Assembly: GCA_964646605.1 (NCBI GenBank)
Contig: CAZYEX010000161.1
Coordinates: forward strand, 1-64,000
Direction of reading: 5' to 3'
From: SBAX01 sp964646605
GTDB taxonomy: Bacteria; Planctomycetota; Phycisphaerae; UBA1845
DNA: 64,000 nucleotides
Shown here: piece by piece, positions 34,909 through 44,538 of the stretch
Layout of the letters: every line of letters begins with the position of its first letter
How positions within the stretch are numbered: position 1 is the stretch's first letter
The notes under the pieces: model-generated
What the model was told of the DNA's origin: nothing
Database searches by the model: none
Seen by the model: only the letters and a program-made list of their open reading frames with translations
Translations under genes and position numbers: made by a program

Positions 34909-37900
34909 ATGCACGATCCGAATCGTTTGCTGAAGTGGGTGTTGATTATCGGTCTGGTGGTGCTTTCGCTGGTTTTGCTGTACCCGCCCGGTCGCAAACT
35001 CAAGGGCGGCATCGACTTGGTGGGCGGTACAAGCCTCTTGTATGAAATCGACACCACGGGGTTGGACAGCACGATGCAGCGGGAGTTGTCCACGCGGGTG
35101 ATGCGCATCCTCAAGGACCGCGTGGACCCCAAAGGGCAGATGAACCTGGAATGGCGGCCGGTGGGGAACACGCGCTTGGAAGTTCGCATGCCGCGTCCGC
35201 CTCAGGAAGCGCTCGCCCGCCGCGAAGCCTACAACCAAGCGACCGAGAAACTGCTGACCCTGAACGTCAAGCGCCGCGAGGTGGAGGAGGCCGTGAACGC
35301 TCCCGCGGACCAGCGGGAGACGGCGCTGCTGCGCTTGCAGCGCGGCGTCACGGAGCGCCAGCCGCTGTTGAAGGAAGTGGGGCAGAAGTTCGCGGAATAC
35401 ACGGGCGCGCAACAGGCAGGTGAGACGGCGGCGATTCAGTCGACCTCGGCGGCGTATGAAAAAGCGCTCTCCGAGTTGCTGGCCACGAGTATGCCGGCCA
35501 CGCGCGTCGGCGACATCCTGGCCTTGCCGCCGGGTGACAAACGGGATGCCGAGTTGCAGAAGCTTCGCAATGAGAACCCGTCGTACGACGCGGGCGACGA
35601 GAGCCAACCCTCGGGAAAATTGTTGACGAAGGCGGCACGGGCCCACGACGAGTGGGCGGCGGACAAGGCGGATCTGGAAGACCCGTCGGACCTCAAGCGT
35701 CGGCTGCGGGGTGCGGGCGTGCTGGAGTTCCGCATTCTGGCCGACCGGGACCCGAGTTCTCCGACCAACACCACGGACCAAAACCCGCAGCTCAAGCAAC
35801 CCATCGCCCGTTACAGCGAACAGTTGGCCAAGTTCGGACCCAAACAAAAGGCCGGTGATCGCTTCCGGTGGTTCACAGTGTCGGACGTGCTGAAGTTCAC
35901 CGACTCCAAGAACATGGACGAGTTCGCCGCGAAGAAGAGCCTGCCGAATCAACCGTTCATCGAGGAATACGCCGGACAGCACTACGTATTGATGCACAAC
36001 GACCCTGAATACGGAATGCTGCAAGGGGTCGGCAAAGCCAAGACCTGGTCGCTCAAGCAGGCGTACCCCGACCGCGATCCGCTGACGGGCGAGAACCTGG
36101 TGTCCTTCCAACTCGATTCCCGCGGCGGGCGGCAGTTCGGGGAACTGACCGGGGCCAACGTGGCACGGCAGTTGGCGATCATGCTGGACAACTCCACGAT
36201 TTCGCACGCCACGATCCGCGAGCGCATCACCGACCATTGCCGCATCAGCGGGCGGTTCAGTCCCGAGCAGGTGCAATACCTGGTGGGGACGTTGGAGGCG
36301 GGCTCGTTGCCCGCTCGACTCAAGGAAACGCCGCTCAGCGAGCAGACGGTCGGACCGAGCCTGGGGGAGACCAACCGTCGCCACGGCATTGCGGCGTGCG
36401 TGTGGGGGGCGGGGCTGGTGGCCCTGTTCGTGTTGTTCTACTACGGGATCGCGGGCGGGGGGATCGCCAACATCGCCTTGGCGCTCAACCTGTTGTTCAC
36501 GCTGGCGATCATGGCGGCCATGCAGGCGACGTTCACTCTGCCGGGCATCGCGGGCTTGATCCTCACCGTGGGTATGGCCATCGACGCCAACGTGCTGATC
36601 TTCGAGCGCATTCGCGAGGAGCGTGCTCGGGGAATCGTGTTCAAGAAGGCGTTGAATCTGGGCTACGACAAGGCCTTCTCGGCCATCTTCGATTCGAACC
36701 TGACGACGCTCATCACCTGCGTGATCCTGGGTTTTGTGGGCAGCGAAGAAGTGAAGGGGTTCGCCATTGCCCTGGGATTGGGGTTGATGACGAGCATGTT
36801 CACGGCCCTGTTCTGCACCCGACTGGCGTTCAATTCGTTGGCCGCCAAGGGAATGCTGAATGACTTCTCGATGCGCAAGCTGATCGGCGTGCCCAAGATC
36901 GACTGGGTGGGCCTGCGACGATACTTCCTTCCAATCTCGGCGGTCGCGGTCAGCTTGAGTCTGCTGCTCTTCGTCTACACGAGTGTGCGTCACACAGAGA
37001 AGTTGTACGACATTGAGTTCCTGGGCGGCACGAGCATCCAACTGGACCTGAAACCGGGAGTGGCGATGACGGACGAGCAGGTCCGCGCCACGATCACCTC
37101 GACGGGAGGTTCCGGTCCCTCGGCGGTGAACTGGCTGATGTCGGCGGCGGAACAGCTGGGCAAAGCGACGGCGGCCGACGGAGAAAGTCCTGGGCAATAC
37201 GAACTGACTTCGAGCGATCGGGCTGTGTCGGGCGATCAGCTTGCGGTGCTGATGCGCAAGGCGTTGGAGTCGAACCTGGAGCGTGACGGGGTTTCCGCAT
37301 CGGGGTTGACGGCGCGGTTCATCTCAAAACCCGGGCAGGTGACGTTGGAGTCGTTCAAGTCGGCGATCGCCGTTGCCGCCGGGCAGGCGCGTGCGGCCGC
37401 GGATCGTTTGCGTGCGGCTCGCGTGCAGACGGTCGGGGAGGGTGACAACGCGTCGGCGGGTTTGGCGTTCGAGGTGGTGACCGTGGAAACGAACCGTGCG
37501 CTGGTGCAGGCGGCGATTCTCGCGGTATTGGGGGACCAATTGGCGGTGCAGCGGTCGATCCGCATTGAGGCCGCCCGCGATGAGGACCTGACCAAGGAAC
37601 CGTTTTTCGTGGTCGAAGGCGACGATCAGTATCTCTCCGACGTGATCGGCGGCGACGCGAGCTTCGACGTGCGTCCGTTCCGGGGCGGCGCGGCGGTGTT
37701 CGTCAAGTTGGACCCCGCGGAGGGGGCGCTCTCCACGGCGGAGCTGGAACGGCGGGTGCGGGAGGTCGGCCTGCAACCGGAGTTCGAGCAATACCGGGCC
37801 CGCGAATGGGCGGTGTTCCCGCTGGGGGCGGGGGCGGCGCGGAAAGACGGTTCGACGGCCTACAAGCAGTTTGCGGTTTGCGCCGTGGATGAATCCCTGC

Positions 37901-38733
37901 TCTACGACGACGATCCGAATCTTTGGGTCGATGCCATGGCCCGGTCCCATTTGGATCTGGTGCAGGCGGCGCTGGGCAGCGAGAAGTCGTTTTCGCGGGT
38001 GATTCAGTTTGCCCCGCAGATCGCCGGGCAGACGCAGAACAAGGCCATCTACGCGATGGTGCTGGCCATGGCCGCGATCGCGGTCTACATCTGGCTGCGA
38101 TTCGGGAATCGCACGTTCGGATTCGCGGTGTTGGTGGCGTTGGTGCATGACGTGGCCATTACGCTGGGGTTGGTGGCGCTGAGTCATTATGTGTACAACA
38201 CGGCGCTCGCTCGGGCGGTTCTGTTCGAGGATTTCCGCGTGGACCTTTCCATGGTCGCCGCGGTTCTGACGGTGATCGGGTACAGCCTTAACGATACCAT
38301 CGTGGTGTTCGACCGCATTCGCGAGAACCGCGGTCGGACGGGGACGCTGTCGGCCAACCTCATCAACGAAAGTCTCAACCAGACTCTGTCGCGCACCGTA
38401 CTCACCTCGTTGACCGTGTTCTTCGTGGTGTTCGTGTTGTACGTCTTTGGCGGCAAGGGCGTTCACGGATTCAGCGTGGCCCTGTTGATCGGCGTGATCT
38501 CGGGGACCTATAGCACGGTCGGAATCGCGGTTCCGTTGGTGTACCGTCCGAAGCTGCTGACGAGCGTGGTGACCGTTATGGTGGCGCTGGGATGCATGGG
38601 GCTGGTGTTCGGCGTGACGAGTCATGCGACGGCGCGACTGGTGCTGATCGGTCTGATCGCGGTGGGCGGGGTGGTGGCGGTGGTCCGCAGCTTGCGTGTG
38701 CCGTCCTATCTCCCGGCGGGACAACCGGCGTAG
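34909..38733 (+). CDS. secDF: Protein translocase SecD-SecF fusion
   Basis: The 1274-residue protein joins SecD and SecF. The SecD part (1 to about 655) begins with a membrane segment and KLKGGIDLVGGTSLLYEID, has a long inserted charged helical region (about 95-260), P1-domain motifs (GFxLDSRGGxxF-like VSFQLDSRGGRQFGELTG) and six membrane segments with GMAIDANVLIFERIREE. The SecF part starts near 660 with DIEFLGGTSIQLDL (about 700), contains another enlarged P-domain, and ends with TVIGYSLNDTIVVFDRIREN. SecDF uses proton flow to pull secreted proteins out of the Sec channel. The charged insertions make it longer than typical SecDF (about 750 residues). Confidence 0.94.
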   Translation: MHDPNRLLKWVLIIGLVVLSLVLLYPPGRKLKGGIDLVGGTSLLYEIDTTGLDSTMQRELSTRVMRILKDRVDPKGQMNLEWRPVGNTRLEVRMPRPPQEALARREAYNQATEKLLTLNVKRREVEEAVNAPADQRETALLRLQRGVTERQPLLKEVGQKFAEYTGAQQAGETAAIQSTSAAYEKALSELLATSMPATRVGDILALPPGDKRDAELQKLRNENPSYDAGDESQPSGKLLTKAARAHDEWAADKADLEDPSDLKRRLRGAGVLEFRILADRDPSSPTNTTDQNPQLKQPIARYSEQLAKFGPKQKAGDRFRWFTVSDVLKFTDSKNMDEFAAKKSLPNQPFIEEYAGQHYVLMHNDPEYGMLQGVGKAKTWSLKQAYPDRDPLTGENLVSFQLDSRGGRQFGELTGANVARQLAIMLDNSTISHATIRERITDHCRISGRFSPEQVQYLVGTLEAGSLPARLKETPLSEQTVGPSLGETNRRHGIAACVWGAGLVALFVLFYYGIAGGGIANIALALNLLFTLAIMAAMQATFTLPGIAGLILTVGMAIDANVLIFERIREERARGIVFKKALNLGYDKAFSAIFDSNLTTLITCVILGFVGSEEVKGFAIALGLGLMTSMFTALFCTRLAFNSLAAKGMLNDFSMRKLIGVPKIDWVGLRRYFLPISAVAVSLSLLLFVYTSVRHTEKLYDIEFLGGTSIQLDLKPGVAMTDEQVRATITSTGGSGPSAVNWLMSAAEQLGKATAADGESPGQYELTSSDRAVSGDQLAVLMRKALESNLERDGVSASGLTARFISKPGQVTLESFKSAIAVAAGQARAAADRLRAARVQTVGEGDNASAGLAFEVVTVETNRALVQAAILAVLGDQLAVQRSIRIEAARDEDLTKEPFFVVEGDDQYLSDVIGGDASFDVRPFRGGAAVFVKLDPAEGALSTAELERRVREVGLQPEFEQYRAREWAVFPLGAGAARKDGSTAYKQFAVCAVDESLLYDDDPNLWVDAMARSHLDLVQAALGSEKSFSRVIQFAPQIAGQTQNKAIYAMVLAMAAIAVYIWLRFGNRTFGFAVLVALVHDVAITLGLVALSHYVYNTALARAVLFEDFRVDLSMVAAVLTVIGYSLNDTIVVFDRIRENRGRTGTLSANLINESLNQTLSRTVLTSLTVFFVVFVLYVFGGKGVHGFSVALLIGVISGTYSTVGIAVPLVYRPKLLTSVVTVMVALGCMGLVFGVTSHATARLVLIGLIAVGGVVAVVRSLRVPSYLPAGQPA

Positions 38734-38770
38734 CGAGCGCGGCGCGGTTCACGACCGGACCCCAAAGCGG

Positions 38771-38793
38771 CGATGGTCGACAGTTGACCATCG
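38771..38793. terminator. Hairpin after secDF
   Basis: CGATGGTC-GACAGTT-GACCATCG is a perfect 8-bp stem about 40 bases after the secDF stop and 19 bases before the next start. No T-run follows, so termination is uncertain. Confidence 0.45.
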
Positions 38794-38811
38794 ACCCTGG
38801 ACAATTCGGCT

Positions 38812-40362
38812 GTGGACGTCCCGTCCAATCCGACACCGCAAGGCGTAGCCAAGCAAGGCGCGGACCCGATCGAGCTTTCTTGTCCGGAGTGCGACTACAA
38901 CCTGACCGGGGCGCCGGGGGATCGGTGTCCTTGGTGTGGGTGGGAAATCGACGTGGGGCAGTTGGTGGCTGCCGTCCGCGACTCGGGTCGTCTGCGTCGT
39001 TACGGAGTCGTGTTCACGGGGATTTTCGTGGGTGCGGGTTCCCTTCTTGCCTTGGGAAGTTTGTTGCGCGGATCGGCGGGATTGGAAATCAGCGACGCCC
39101 TGGCTGTGGTGGGCGTCGTCGCGGCGGCGATCGGTCACGTGTCACTCGGGGTTTCGGGGGTGCTGGAGGAACGTTGGCCGCTGCGGAGAGGCGCCTTCGC
39201 GGATCTGGTCCGCTTCGCGGGTTGGTTTTCGATCGTCGCGGGCGTGGGCGGAGCGGCGGGGATGCTTCGGGCGGCGCCGACGCCCCGTTTCGTACGCGGC
39301 GTGCAGGTCAACGGCGTTTTCGAGTTCCTCCTCACCGCGGCGTTGTACGCTCTTCCTGGCGTCATGTTGTTGGCACTTAGCATGATCTCCTTTCGCCCCC
39401 GTGCGAGCCGTTCGGGCAGGCCGGCGGGCGGCCGGGGGGGACGTACGGTCGTGGAGGTCAGCCCCGCGCCGTTTGGGGTGGACTTTGCCGGGCGGTTCTT
39501 GGAGGAGCAGATATCCCAGGAATGGAGCGCCGTGCGGAGACCCACGACCGCCGCGGTCGAGGCGTCGATCGCCCGGGCGTGGGAGGCGCAATTCGCCCTG
39601 GCGGAGGCCGCCGGTCGGCCCCTTTACAACGGAGAACTCGTTCGGTTGCTCGGATGGACGCTCCGCCATGACGGGGCGCCCCCGCCGCCCACCAGCGGCG
39701 GCCCCGCATTCTCGCGACAGGGCAGAGTCCATCTGGAGCTGGGTGCGACGTGTTACCGCGACGTGGTGGGAACGAACTATGCGAATGCCGCGGGCGGGGC
39801 GCGAATCGCCACGGAACATCTTGCCAACCCCCTGGGCATCAGTGCCAACGTGATGACGCGGGATGGTTTCCTGGTGTATGGAAGGCGCACGGCTGGCGCA
39901 GCGCTGCACGCCGGGTTTCTGCACACCTTCGGCGGGCTCGTCGAGTCGATCGACCGCCGCCCGGACGGGGGCTTCGATTTGTTCGGGGCGATGCGCCGCG
40001 AGTTGTGGGAAGAGGCAGGCGTCAAAAGCGAGGAGATCGCTGAAACCGTGCTTTTGGGGCTGGTACGGGATCGAAGCCTGGATCAACCAGAACTGCTGTT
40101 CGAGGTTCTGCTGCACGTGCCGCGGGCGGCGCTGGCCCAGCGCTTCGATTCGGGTGCGCCCGATCAAGAACACAGCGGATGGGAATATGTCCACGACGAC
40201 CCGGAGGCGGTGGTGCGGTTTCTCTGCAATGCGTCGCGGGTCGCCCCGGTCGCGGCGGCGGCGTTGCTCCTGCACGGACGGCAGATTTGGGGGCCGGATT
40301 GGTACGAACAGACCTGTTTTCTTCTTTACGGCGACTGTCCTGCGATCGGGCGCGGTGGCTGA
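38812..40362 (+). CDS. Zinc-ribbon, membrane and Nudix-domain fusion protein
   Basis: The GTG-start protein has 516 residues. An N-terminal zinc ribbon (CPECDYNL...RCPWCGWEI, about 24-45) is followed by four membrane segments (about 60-205). A cytoplasmic domain from about 220 then ends in a Nudix hydrolase. The Nudix box is GGLVESIDR...FDLFGAMRRELWEEAGV (about 374-403), with the REXXEE core intact. Around it, HLELGATCYRDVVGTNY and NPLGISANVMTRDGFLVYGRR resemble the NUDT22-like branch, some of which act on UDP-sugars. A membrane-tethered nucleotide-sugar pyrophosphatase is a reasonable guess, not shown. Confidence 0.8.
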   Translation: MDVPSNPTPQGVAKQGADPIELSCPECDYNLTGAPGDRCPWCGWEIDVGQLVAAVRDSGRLRRYGVVFTGIFVGAGSLLALGSLLRGSAGLEISDALAVVGVVAAAIGHVSLGVSGVLEERWPLRRGAFADLVRFAGWFSIVAGVGGAAGMLRAAPTPRFVRGVQVNGVFEFLLTAALYALPGVMLLALSMISFRPRASRSGRPAGGRGGRTVVEVSPAPFGVDFAGRFLEEQISQEWSAVRRPTTAAVEASIARAWEAQFALAEAAGRPLYNGELVRLLGWTLRHDGAPPPPTSGGPAFSRQGRVHLELGATCYRDVVGTNYANAAGGARIATEHLANPLGISANVMTRDGFLVYGRRTAGAALHAGFLHTFGGLVESIDRRPDGGFDLFGAMRRELWEEAGVKSEEIAETVLLGLVRDRSLDQPELLFEVLLHVPRAALAQRFDSGAPDQEHSGWEYVHDDPEAVVRFLCNASRVAPVAAAALLLHGRQIWGPDWYEQTCFLLYGDCPAIGRGG

Positions 40363-40409
40363 GTCCCGGTGCTTCGCGTGAAGGACAGGTCCGGCAGTTC
40401 GGGGCGGGC

Positions 40410-41222
40410 CTACACTGCGGATAGAAGTCGCGCGTCGGGACTTACGTGGGTGACGCAGAGGACGACGGCGGCATAGACCTCCGCCGCTGCGCCGCGACGC
40501 AGGACCTTGGCGCATTCTTCCAGAGTCGCGCCGGTGGTCCGCACGTCGTCGACAAGAAGCAGACGGGCATCGCGCAGGGCCGCGCCGTTTTCGAGAGCGA
40601 AAGCCCCGCGCACGTTGGCCGCACGCTGCAGGGTCGAAAGTCCGATCTGGTGTGGACCGGCTCGCACGCGGCGAAGGAGGGGAACGCGCGGGAGGTCAGT
40701 CTTTCGAGCGACGAAGGCGGCGAGGGCGTCGGCGGCGTGGAAGGGACGATGCAAACGCCGCCTCCAGTGGGTGGGGACGGCGACGACGGCCTCGATCCGG
40801 TCGCGCCAGGGGGCGGCATTCACTACCTCGGTGAGCCGGTTGCCGAGCAACGGTCCGAGTTCCTCCCGGCCGTGGTATTTGTACGCCCGCAGCATTCCGC
40901 CCAACACGCTTCGGTAACCGCCCACGCGCACCGTCCCGGCCACCTTCAGCGAACGCCCGCGGCAGTGGCTGCAGCGGTCGAGCTTCACTTCGTGCGGTGA
41001 CACGTCCGCGGCACATGTGGGACAGGAAGACCGCCGGCATTCCCTCGACAACGACTCCGCGCACTCGGCGCACAGTCCGAGCGCTTCATGAACCGGCGAC
41101 TCGCGGCAAATCGCGCACTGCGACGGGAAGAACAGCTCGGCGACGGCTCCGCCCAGGCGATGCGTCGTACCCCACGCTTGTTCTACAAATCGAGAGCAAA
41201 GAAGCGTACTCGAAGGCATCAT
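40410..41222 (-). CDS. comF: ComF-family phosphoribosyltransferase-like protein
   Basis: The 270-residue protein has an N-terminal double zinc finger (CAICRES, CAECAES, CPTCA, CSHCRG) and a C-terminal PRTase domain with LLLVDDVRTTGATLEECA (PRPP-loop). HRPFHAADALAAFVA and AGPHQIGLSTLQRAANVRGAF are ComF hallmarks. ComF/GntX proteins help single-stranded DNA enter the cytoplasm during natural transformation in other bacteria; whether that holds here is unknown. It is convergent with the Nudix gene. Confidence 0.87.
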   Translation of the reverse strand: MMPSSTLLCSRFVEQAWGTTHRLGGAVAELFFPSQCAICRESPVHEALGLCAECAESLSRECRRSSCPTCAADVSPHEVKLDRCSHCRGRSLKVAGTVRVGGYRSVLGGMLRAYKYHGREELGPLLGNRLTEVVNAAPWRDRIEAVVAVPTHWRRRLHRPFHAADALAAFVARKTDLPRVPLLRRVRAGPHQIGLSTLQRAANVRGAFALENGAALRDARLLLVDDVRTTGATLEECAKVLRRGAAAEVYAAVVLCVTHVSPDARLLSAV

Positions 41223-41414
41223 CGGGTGGAGATGCTACCGCTCGTGGTCTGACGAGGCGAGCGACATGCATTTCTCTACTGTCCGATAAAACAGCCATGA
41301 CTATCCCATATGGGCCTCCCGCGTACCCCTCTGGGTCAAGCCGTCAGCAACGTTCCGAGGATCGCACGTACCCGATCGGTATGCCTGATCGTTCGAGGGA
41401 TTCCGGTCTTATCC

Positions 41415-41430
41415 TGGCACGCATTTTGCT
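41415..41430 (+). promoter_or_regulatory. Sigma-54 promoter upstream of citrate synthase
   Basis: TGGCAC-GCATT-TTGCT matches the sigma-54 -24/-12 consensus (TGGCAC-N5-TTGCW) at every fixed position, with GG and GC ten bases apart. It lies 107 bases before the citrate synthase ATG. The 41223-41536 gap has no gene. Confidence 0.7.
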
Positions 41431-41536
41431 CGAAGAATGGAACAAGGAAATCCGCGCAGCCCGTGCGCCTATCCGTTGTCCTCTCGGGAGGTCAAAGGGG
41501 GTCAGTCCGGCGCGGAGCGATGAGGAGTTCACGATC

Positions 41537-42730
41537 ATGTCTTTGCAAGTCACGGCGCCATGTGCGCCGACGTCCAGTCGGGTTCCCGCTTCCAGCGCCG
41601 CCCCACCCAGTCTCATCCCGGGGTTGGACGGGGTTCCCATCGCCGAGTCTTCGGTGAGCTTCGTCGATGGTCAGGTGGGCAAGCTCGAGTACCGCGGCAT
41701 CAACGTCGAGCAATTGGCCGAAAACAGCACCTTCGAGGAAACAACGTTCTTGCTGCTCTATGGGAAGTTGCCCGCGCGAAAGGAACTGGATGAGTTCAAC
41801 AACCAACTGACGACCCACCGGCGCTTGAAATACCGCATCATTGATCTTCTCAAATGCCTGCCCGAAACCGGCCACCCGATGGACGCGCTGCAGACCGGCG
41901 TGGCGGCGATCGGCATGTTCTACCCGCAGCGACAGTACGCGGCGCCGGACGAGCAGCGCCTGGCCTGTGTGCGCTTGATCGCCAAAATGCCCACGCTGGT
42001 CGCGGCGTTCGAGCGTCTGCGCAAGGGCGATGAGCAAATCATGCCCCGCGACGACCTTTCGCACGCGGCCAACTTCTTCTACATGATGACGGGCAGCGAG
42101 CCGAACGCGGAGACGGCCCGCATCCTTGACGTCGCGCTAATCCTTCACGCCGACCACACCATGAACGCCTCGACCTTCGCGGGACGGGTGGTAGCTTCGA
42201 CGCTGGCGGACCCCTATTGCGTGGTCAGTTCGGCGCTGGGGGCGTTGTCGGGTCCGTTGCACGGCGGGGCCAACGAGGACACGGTACAGCTCTTCAACCG
42301 CATTGGTTCGCCCAAGAACGCGGCCACGGAGATCGGGGAGATGGTCGCACGCAAAGAAAAAATCCCCGGATGCGGGCACCGCATCTACAAGACCGTCGAC
42401 CCGCGGGCGAAAATCCTCAAGACGTATGCCGAGAAACTGACCCAACGCAGCGGGAATCCGCATTACCAGATCGCCCTGGAGGTCGAGCGGATCGTGAAGG
42501 AAAACTACGCCGACAAGGGGGTCTGGCCCAACGTGGACTTTTTCTCCGGGATTGTCTACTCCGAGCTGGGCATCCCGCCGGTGTGCTTTACGCCGATCTT
42601 CGCCATGGCCCGTGTATCCGGCTGGTTGGCGCACTGGTTGGAGCAGATCCAAAACAACCGCATCTTCCGACCCACGCAGAATTACGTGGGCGGGCATGAC
42701 CTGCCGTACGCGCCCATCGACCGGCGCTGA
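41537..42730 (+). CDS. gltA: Citrate synthase
   Basis: The 397-residue enzyme condenses acetyl-CoA and oxaloacetate into citrate. Catalytic His lie in ILHADHTMNASTF and GPLHGGANEDTVQLF, and the binding loop GCGHRIYKTVDPRA is present; the family Asp is in NVDFFSGIVY. ATG 41537 follows GAGGAG; the upstream in-frame extension to 40997 overlaps comF and has no family similarity. The short type without the NADH-binding domain resembles the Bacillus/2-methylcitrate-like group. A sigma-54-type promoter precedes it. Confidence 0.92.
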   Translation: MSLQVTAPCAPTSSRVPASSAAPPSLIPGLDGVPIAESSVSFVDGQVGKLEYRGINVEQLAENSTFEETTFLLLYGKLPARKELDEFNNQLTTHRRLKYRIIDLLKCLPETGHPMDALQTGVAAIGMFYPQRQYAAPDEQRLACVRLIAKMPTLVAAFERLRKGDEQIMPRDDLSHAANFFYMMTGSEPNAETARILDVALILHADHTMNASTFAGRVVASTLADPYCVVSSALGALSGPLHGGANEDTVQLFNRIGSPKNAATEIGEMVARKEKIPGCGHRIYKTVDPRAKILKTYAEKLTQRSGNPHYQIALEVERIVKENYADKGVWPNVDFFSGIVYSELGIPPVCFTPIFAMARVSGWLAHWLEQIQNNRIFRPTQNYVGGHDLPYAPIDRR

Positions 42731-42798
42731 CGGTCGGCGGCATTTCAACGAATCCCAGGACGGCCGCTAACCACGGCGGGGCGGACGCTGTCTACAAG

Positions 42799-42823
42799 GC
42801 CGCGCCGCCAGTGGCGGCGCGGC
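42799..42823. terminator. Strong hairpin after citrate synthase
   Basis: GCCGCGCCGCC-AGT-GGCGGCGCGGC is a perfect 11-bp GC stem with a 3-base loop, 68 bases after the stop and 24 bases before the next gene. No T-run follows. It could instead be a 5' structure of the small lipoprotein mRNA. Confidence 0.55.
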
Positions 42824-42846
42824 GACGTTGGCATGGAGAAGCGGTC

Positions 42847-43089
42847 ATGGAACGGAAGCGAAGTCTTCTTATTTTGGGCTTGTTGGGGCTTTTAAGTGCG
42901 GGCTGCATCATGGCTGTGGCGGTTCGAGCGCCGGTCACGGCGCTGCCGGACAACAAGAAGATCGTGGAAATCGACGACGAATTGTACCTGCTCGACCTGG
43001 AGGCGGGCCGCGTCCAGAAGCTCGACAAGCGGGCCTTGGTCGAAACGCAGTCCATCACCTTCATGGAGACGCCGGTCTCGGACGATTGA
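42847..43089 (+). CDS. Small lipoprotein of unknown function
   Basis: The 80-residue product has a signal (MERKRSLLILGLLGLLSAGC) with lipobox LSAGC, and a mature part VTALPDNKKIVEIDDELYLLDLEAGRVQKLDKR that is hydrophilic and probably beta/helical. I do not recognise it. Lipid anchoring is inferred from the lipobox. Confidence 0.65.
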   Translation: MERKRSLLILGLLGLLSAGCIMAVAVRAPVTALPDNKKIVEIDDELYLLDLEAGRVQKLDKRALVETQSITFMETPVSDD

Positions 43090-43630
43090 GCGGACCCCGA
43101 CCACGTTGGGGAATTTGTAGCCAGCCCCCTCAGGCCGACGGCGGGTCCGTTCCCAGCGGTCTGGACTTCGAAAGCCCCCAAAATCCACGGTCACCAAGCG
43201 AATTCTTGTTGCTGCGACGGTTTGGTCTTTCGGAAGAGGTTCATTGAACTGATCATCCCAGTCAAGGTCCGCTACATGCGTGGGGAGGAGAAGGTTGTCG
43301 CCGGCGTTCTTACACGGTGAATCCGGGTGCGGGGTATGGTCGGCACCCGTGGGGTTGACGAACATCGGATCGACATTGACATTCCCGGCGCCCGGCCAGC
43401 CGCCCTGGACATCCGAGTGTGTGACGATGGGCAAGGCCGCGCCGCTGAGAAGCTGCCCACGTCCTGAGCGGCGATGTTGCCCCAGAGAATCGAGTTCCGC
43501 ACGGTTGCGAGTGCATGGGGGTCGAACACGGCGCCGCCATAACTATTGGCGGCCTCATTGTCGGCCAATGTACCGTTAACGAGCGTTGGGGTTCCGTGGG
43601 AGACGAATCGGCGGCGATGAGTTTTCGCGA
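43090..43630 (-). pseudogene. Remnant of a right-handed beta-helix surface protein
   Basis: On the minus strand one frame gives TLVNGTLADNEAANSYGGAVF and TVRNSILWGNIAAQDVGSFS. After a frameshift near 43440, a second frame gives VTHSDVQGGWPGAGNVNVDP and PHPDSPCKNAGDNLLLPTHVADLD. Together they match the last coils of the beta-helix (choice-of-anchor type) proteins common in planctomycetes. The N-terminal part is missing and the end is not closed by a sorting tail. The gene is dead. Confidence 0.75.
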
Positions 43631-43644
43631 GTCGTCCGACGAAT

Positions 43645-44538
43645 TCAGGCGGGGAAGGTTCGGGCCATGGCTTCGAGGTAGCGCCATTGTCTCTGGACTT
43701 GGGCGTCCAATACGGAAATGTCGAGTCGGGAGCGTGTGTAGCGCCGTTGGTGTCCGATGTACCGGGTCAGCGGAGTCGCGTCCGGTCGGGCGTTGATCCG
43801 AAAGCGCTCCCCGTCGAAGACCTCATACAACGGGAAAACCCCGCTGGCCACGGCCACGCGAATCAACTCCACGCTTTCGTCAGGCTCCGACTTCCACCCC
43901 GTCGGGCAGGGAGAGAGCAACAGCAGAAAACGGAACCCTGGGGTCCTTCGCGCGGTCTGGACCTTCTGCAGAAAATCCTCTCGATGGGCGATGGACAACG
44001 TGGCGGCGTAGGGGATGCGATGGGCGGTCATGATCCCCATGATGTCCTTTTTGGGTTCGATTTTCCCTCGCGGACTGGTGGTGGTGGCGACGCCTTCGGG
44101 CGTGGCGCTGCTGCGTTGTCCCCCGGTGTTGCCGTAGATCTCGTTGTCGTAGCAGACGTAGATGATGTTCTCATTTCGCTCCGCGGCGGCGGAAAGCGTA
44201 GCCAGCCCGATGTCGTACGTTCCGCCGTCGCCCGCCCAACAGATGACCGGGTGGTTTTCGCCGTTGAGCTCGGCCACCGCGGCGAGACCGGTGGCCAGCG
44301 CCGGGGAGCCGGCGAAGGTCGAAGCGGCCGTGGGGACGCCGTAGGCGCTGGTGGGGAACGCTCCGGCGGTGACGATCCCACAGCACGCGGGAATCACCAA
44401 GGTGATCGGCTCGTGTTCAAGGGCCTGGGTCAATAGTTGGAACCCGATCGACATTCCGCATCCGGCGCAGTTGGTGTTGCCGGGCCGCAACACGGCCTCG
44501 ACGCAGCGGGCGTGGTCCTGGAGCGAAGCCGTGGTCAT
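43645..44538 (-). CDS. 2-oxoacid:ferredoxin oxidoreductase beta subunit (PorB-like)
   Basis: The 297-residue protein binds thiamine diphosphate in pyruvate- or other 2-oxoacid:ferredoxin oxidoreductase. TNCAGCGMSIGFQLL holds Cys that bind a 4Fe-4S cluster. GDGGTYDIGLATLSAAAERN with VCYDNEIYGNTGGQ is the TPP/Mg motif. Its ATG overlaps the stop of the alpha-subunit gene (ATGA). It is the last gene of a three-gene operon transcribed leftwards from about 47950. Confidence 0.9.
   Translation of the reverse strand: MTTASLQDHARCVEAVLRPGNTNCAGCGMSIGFQLLTQALEHEPITLVIPACCGIVTAGAFPTSAYGVPTAASTFAGSPALATGLAAVAELNGENHPVICWAGDGGTYDIGLATLSAAAERNENIIYVCYDNEIYGNTGGQRSSATPEGVATTTSPRGKIEPKKDIMGIMTAHRIPYAATLSIAHREDFLQKVQTARRTPGFRFLLLLSPCPTGWKSEPDESVELIRVAVASGVFPLYEVFDGERFRINARPDATPLTRYIGHQRRYTRSRLDISVLDAQVQRQWRYLEAMARTFPA

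Noticed and set aside
40997..41536. A 180-codon N-terminal extension of citrate synthase
   Set aside because: It overlaps comF on the other strand, has no similarity to the family, and contains the sigma-54-type promoter; ATG 41537 with GAGGAG is the sensible start.
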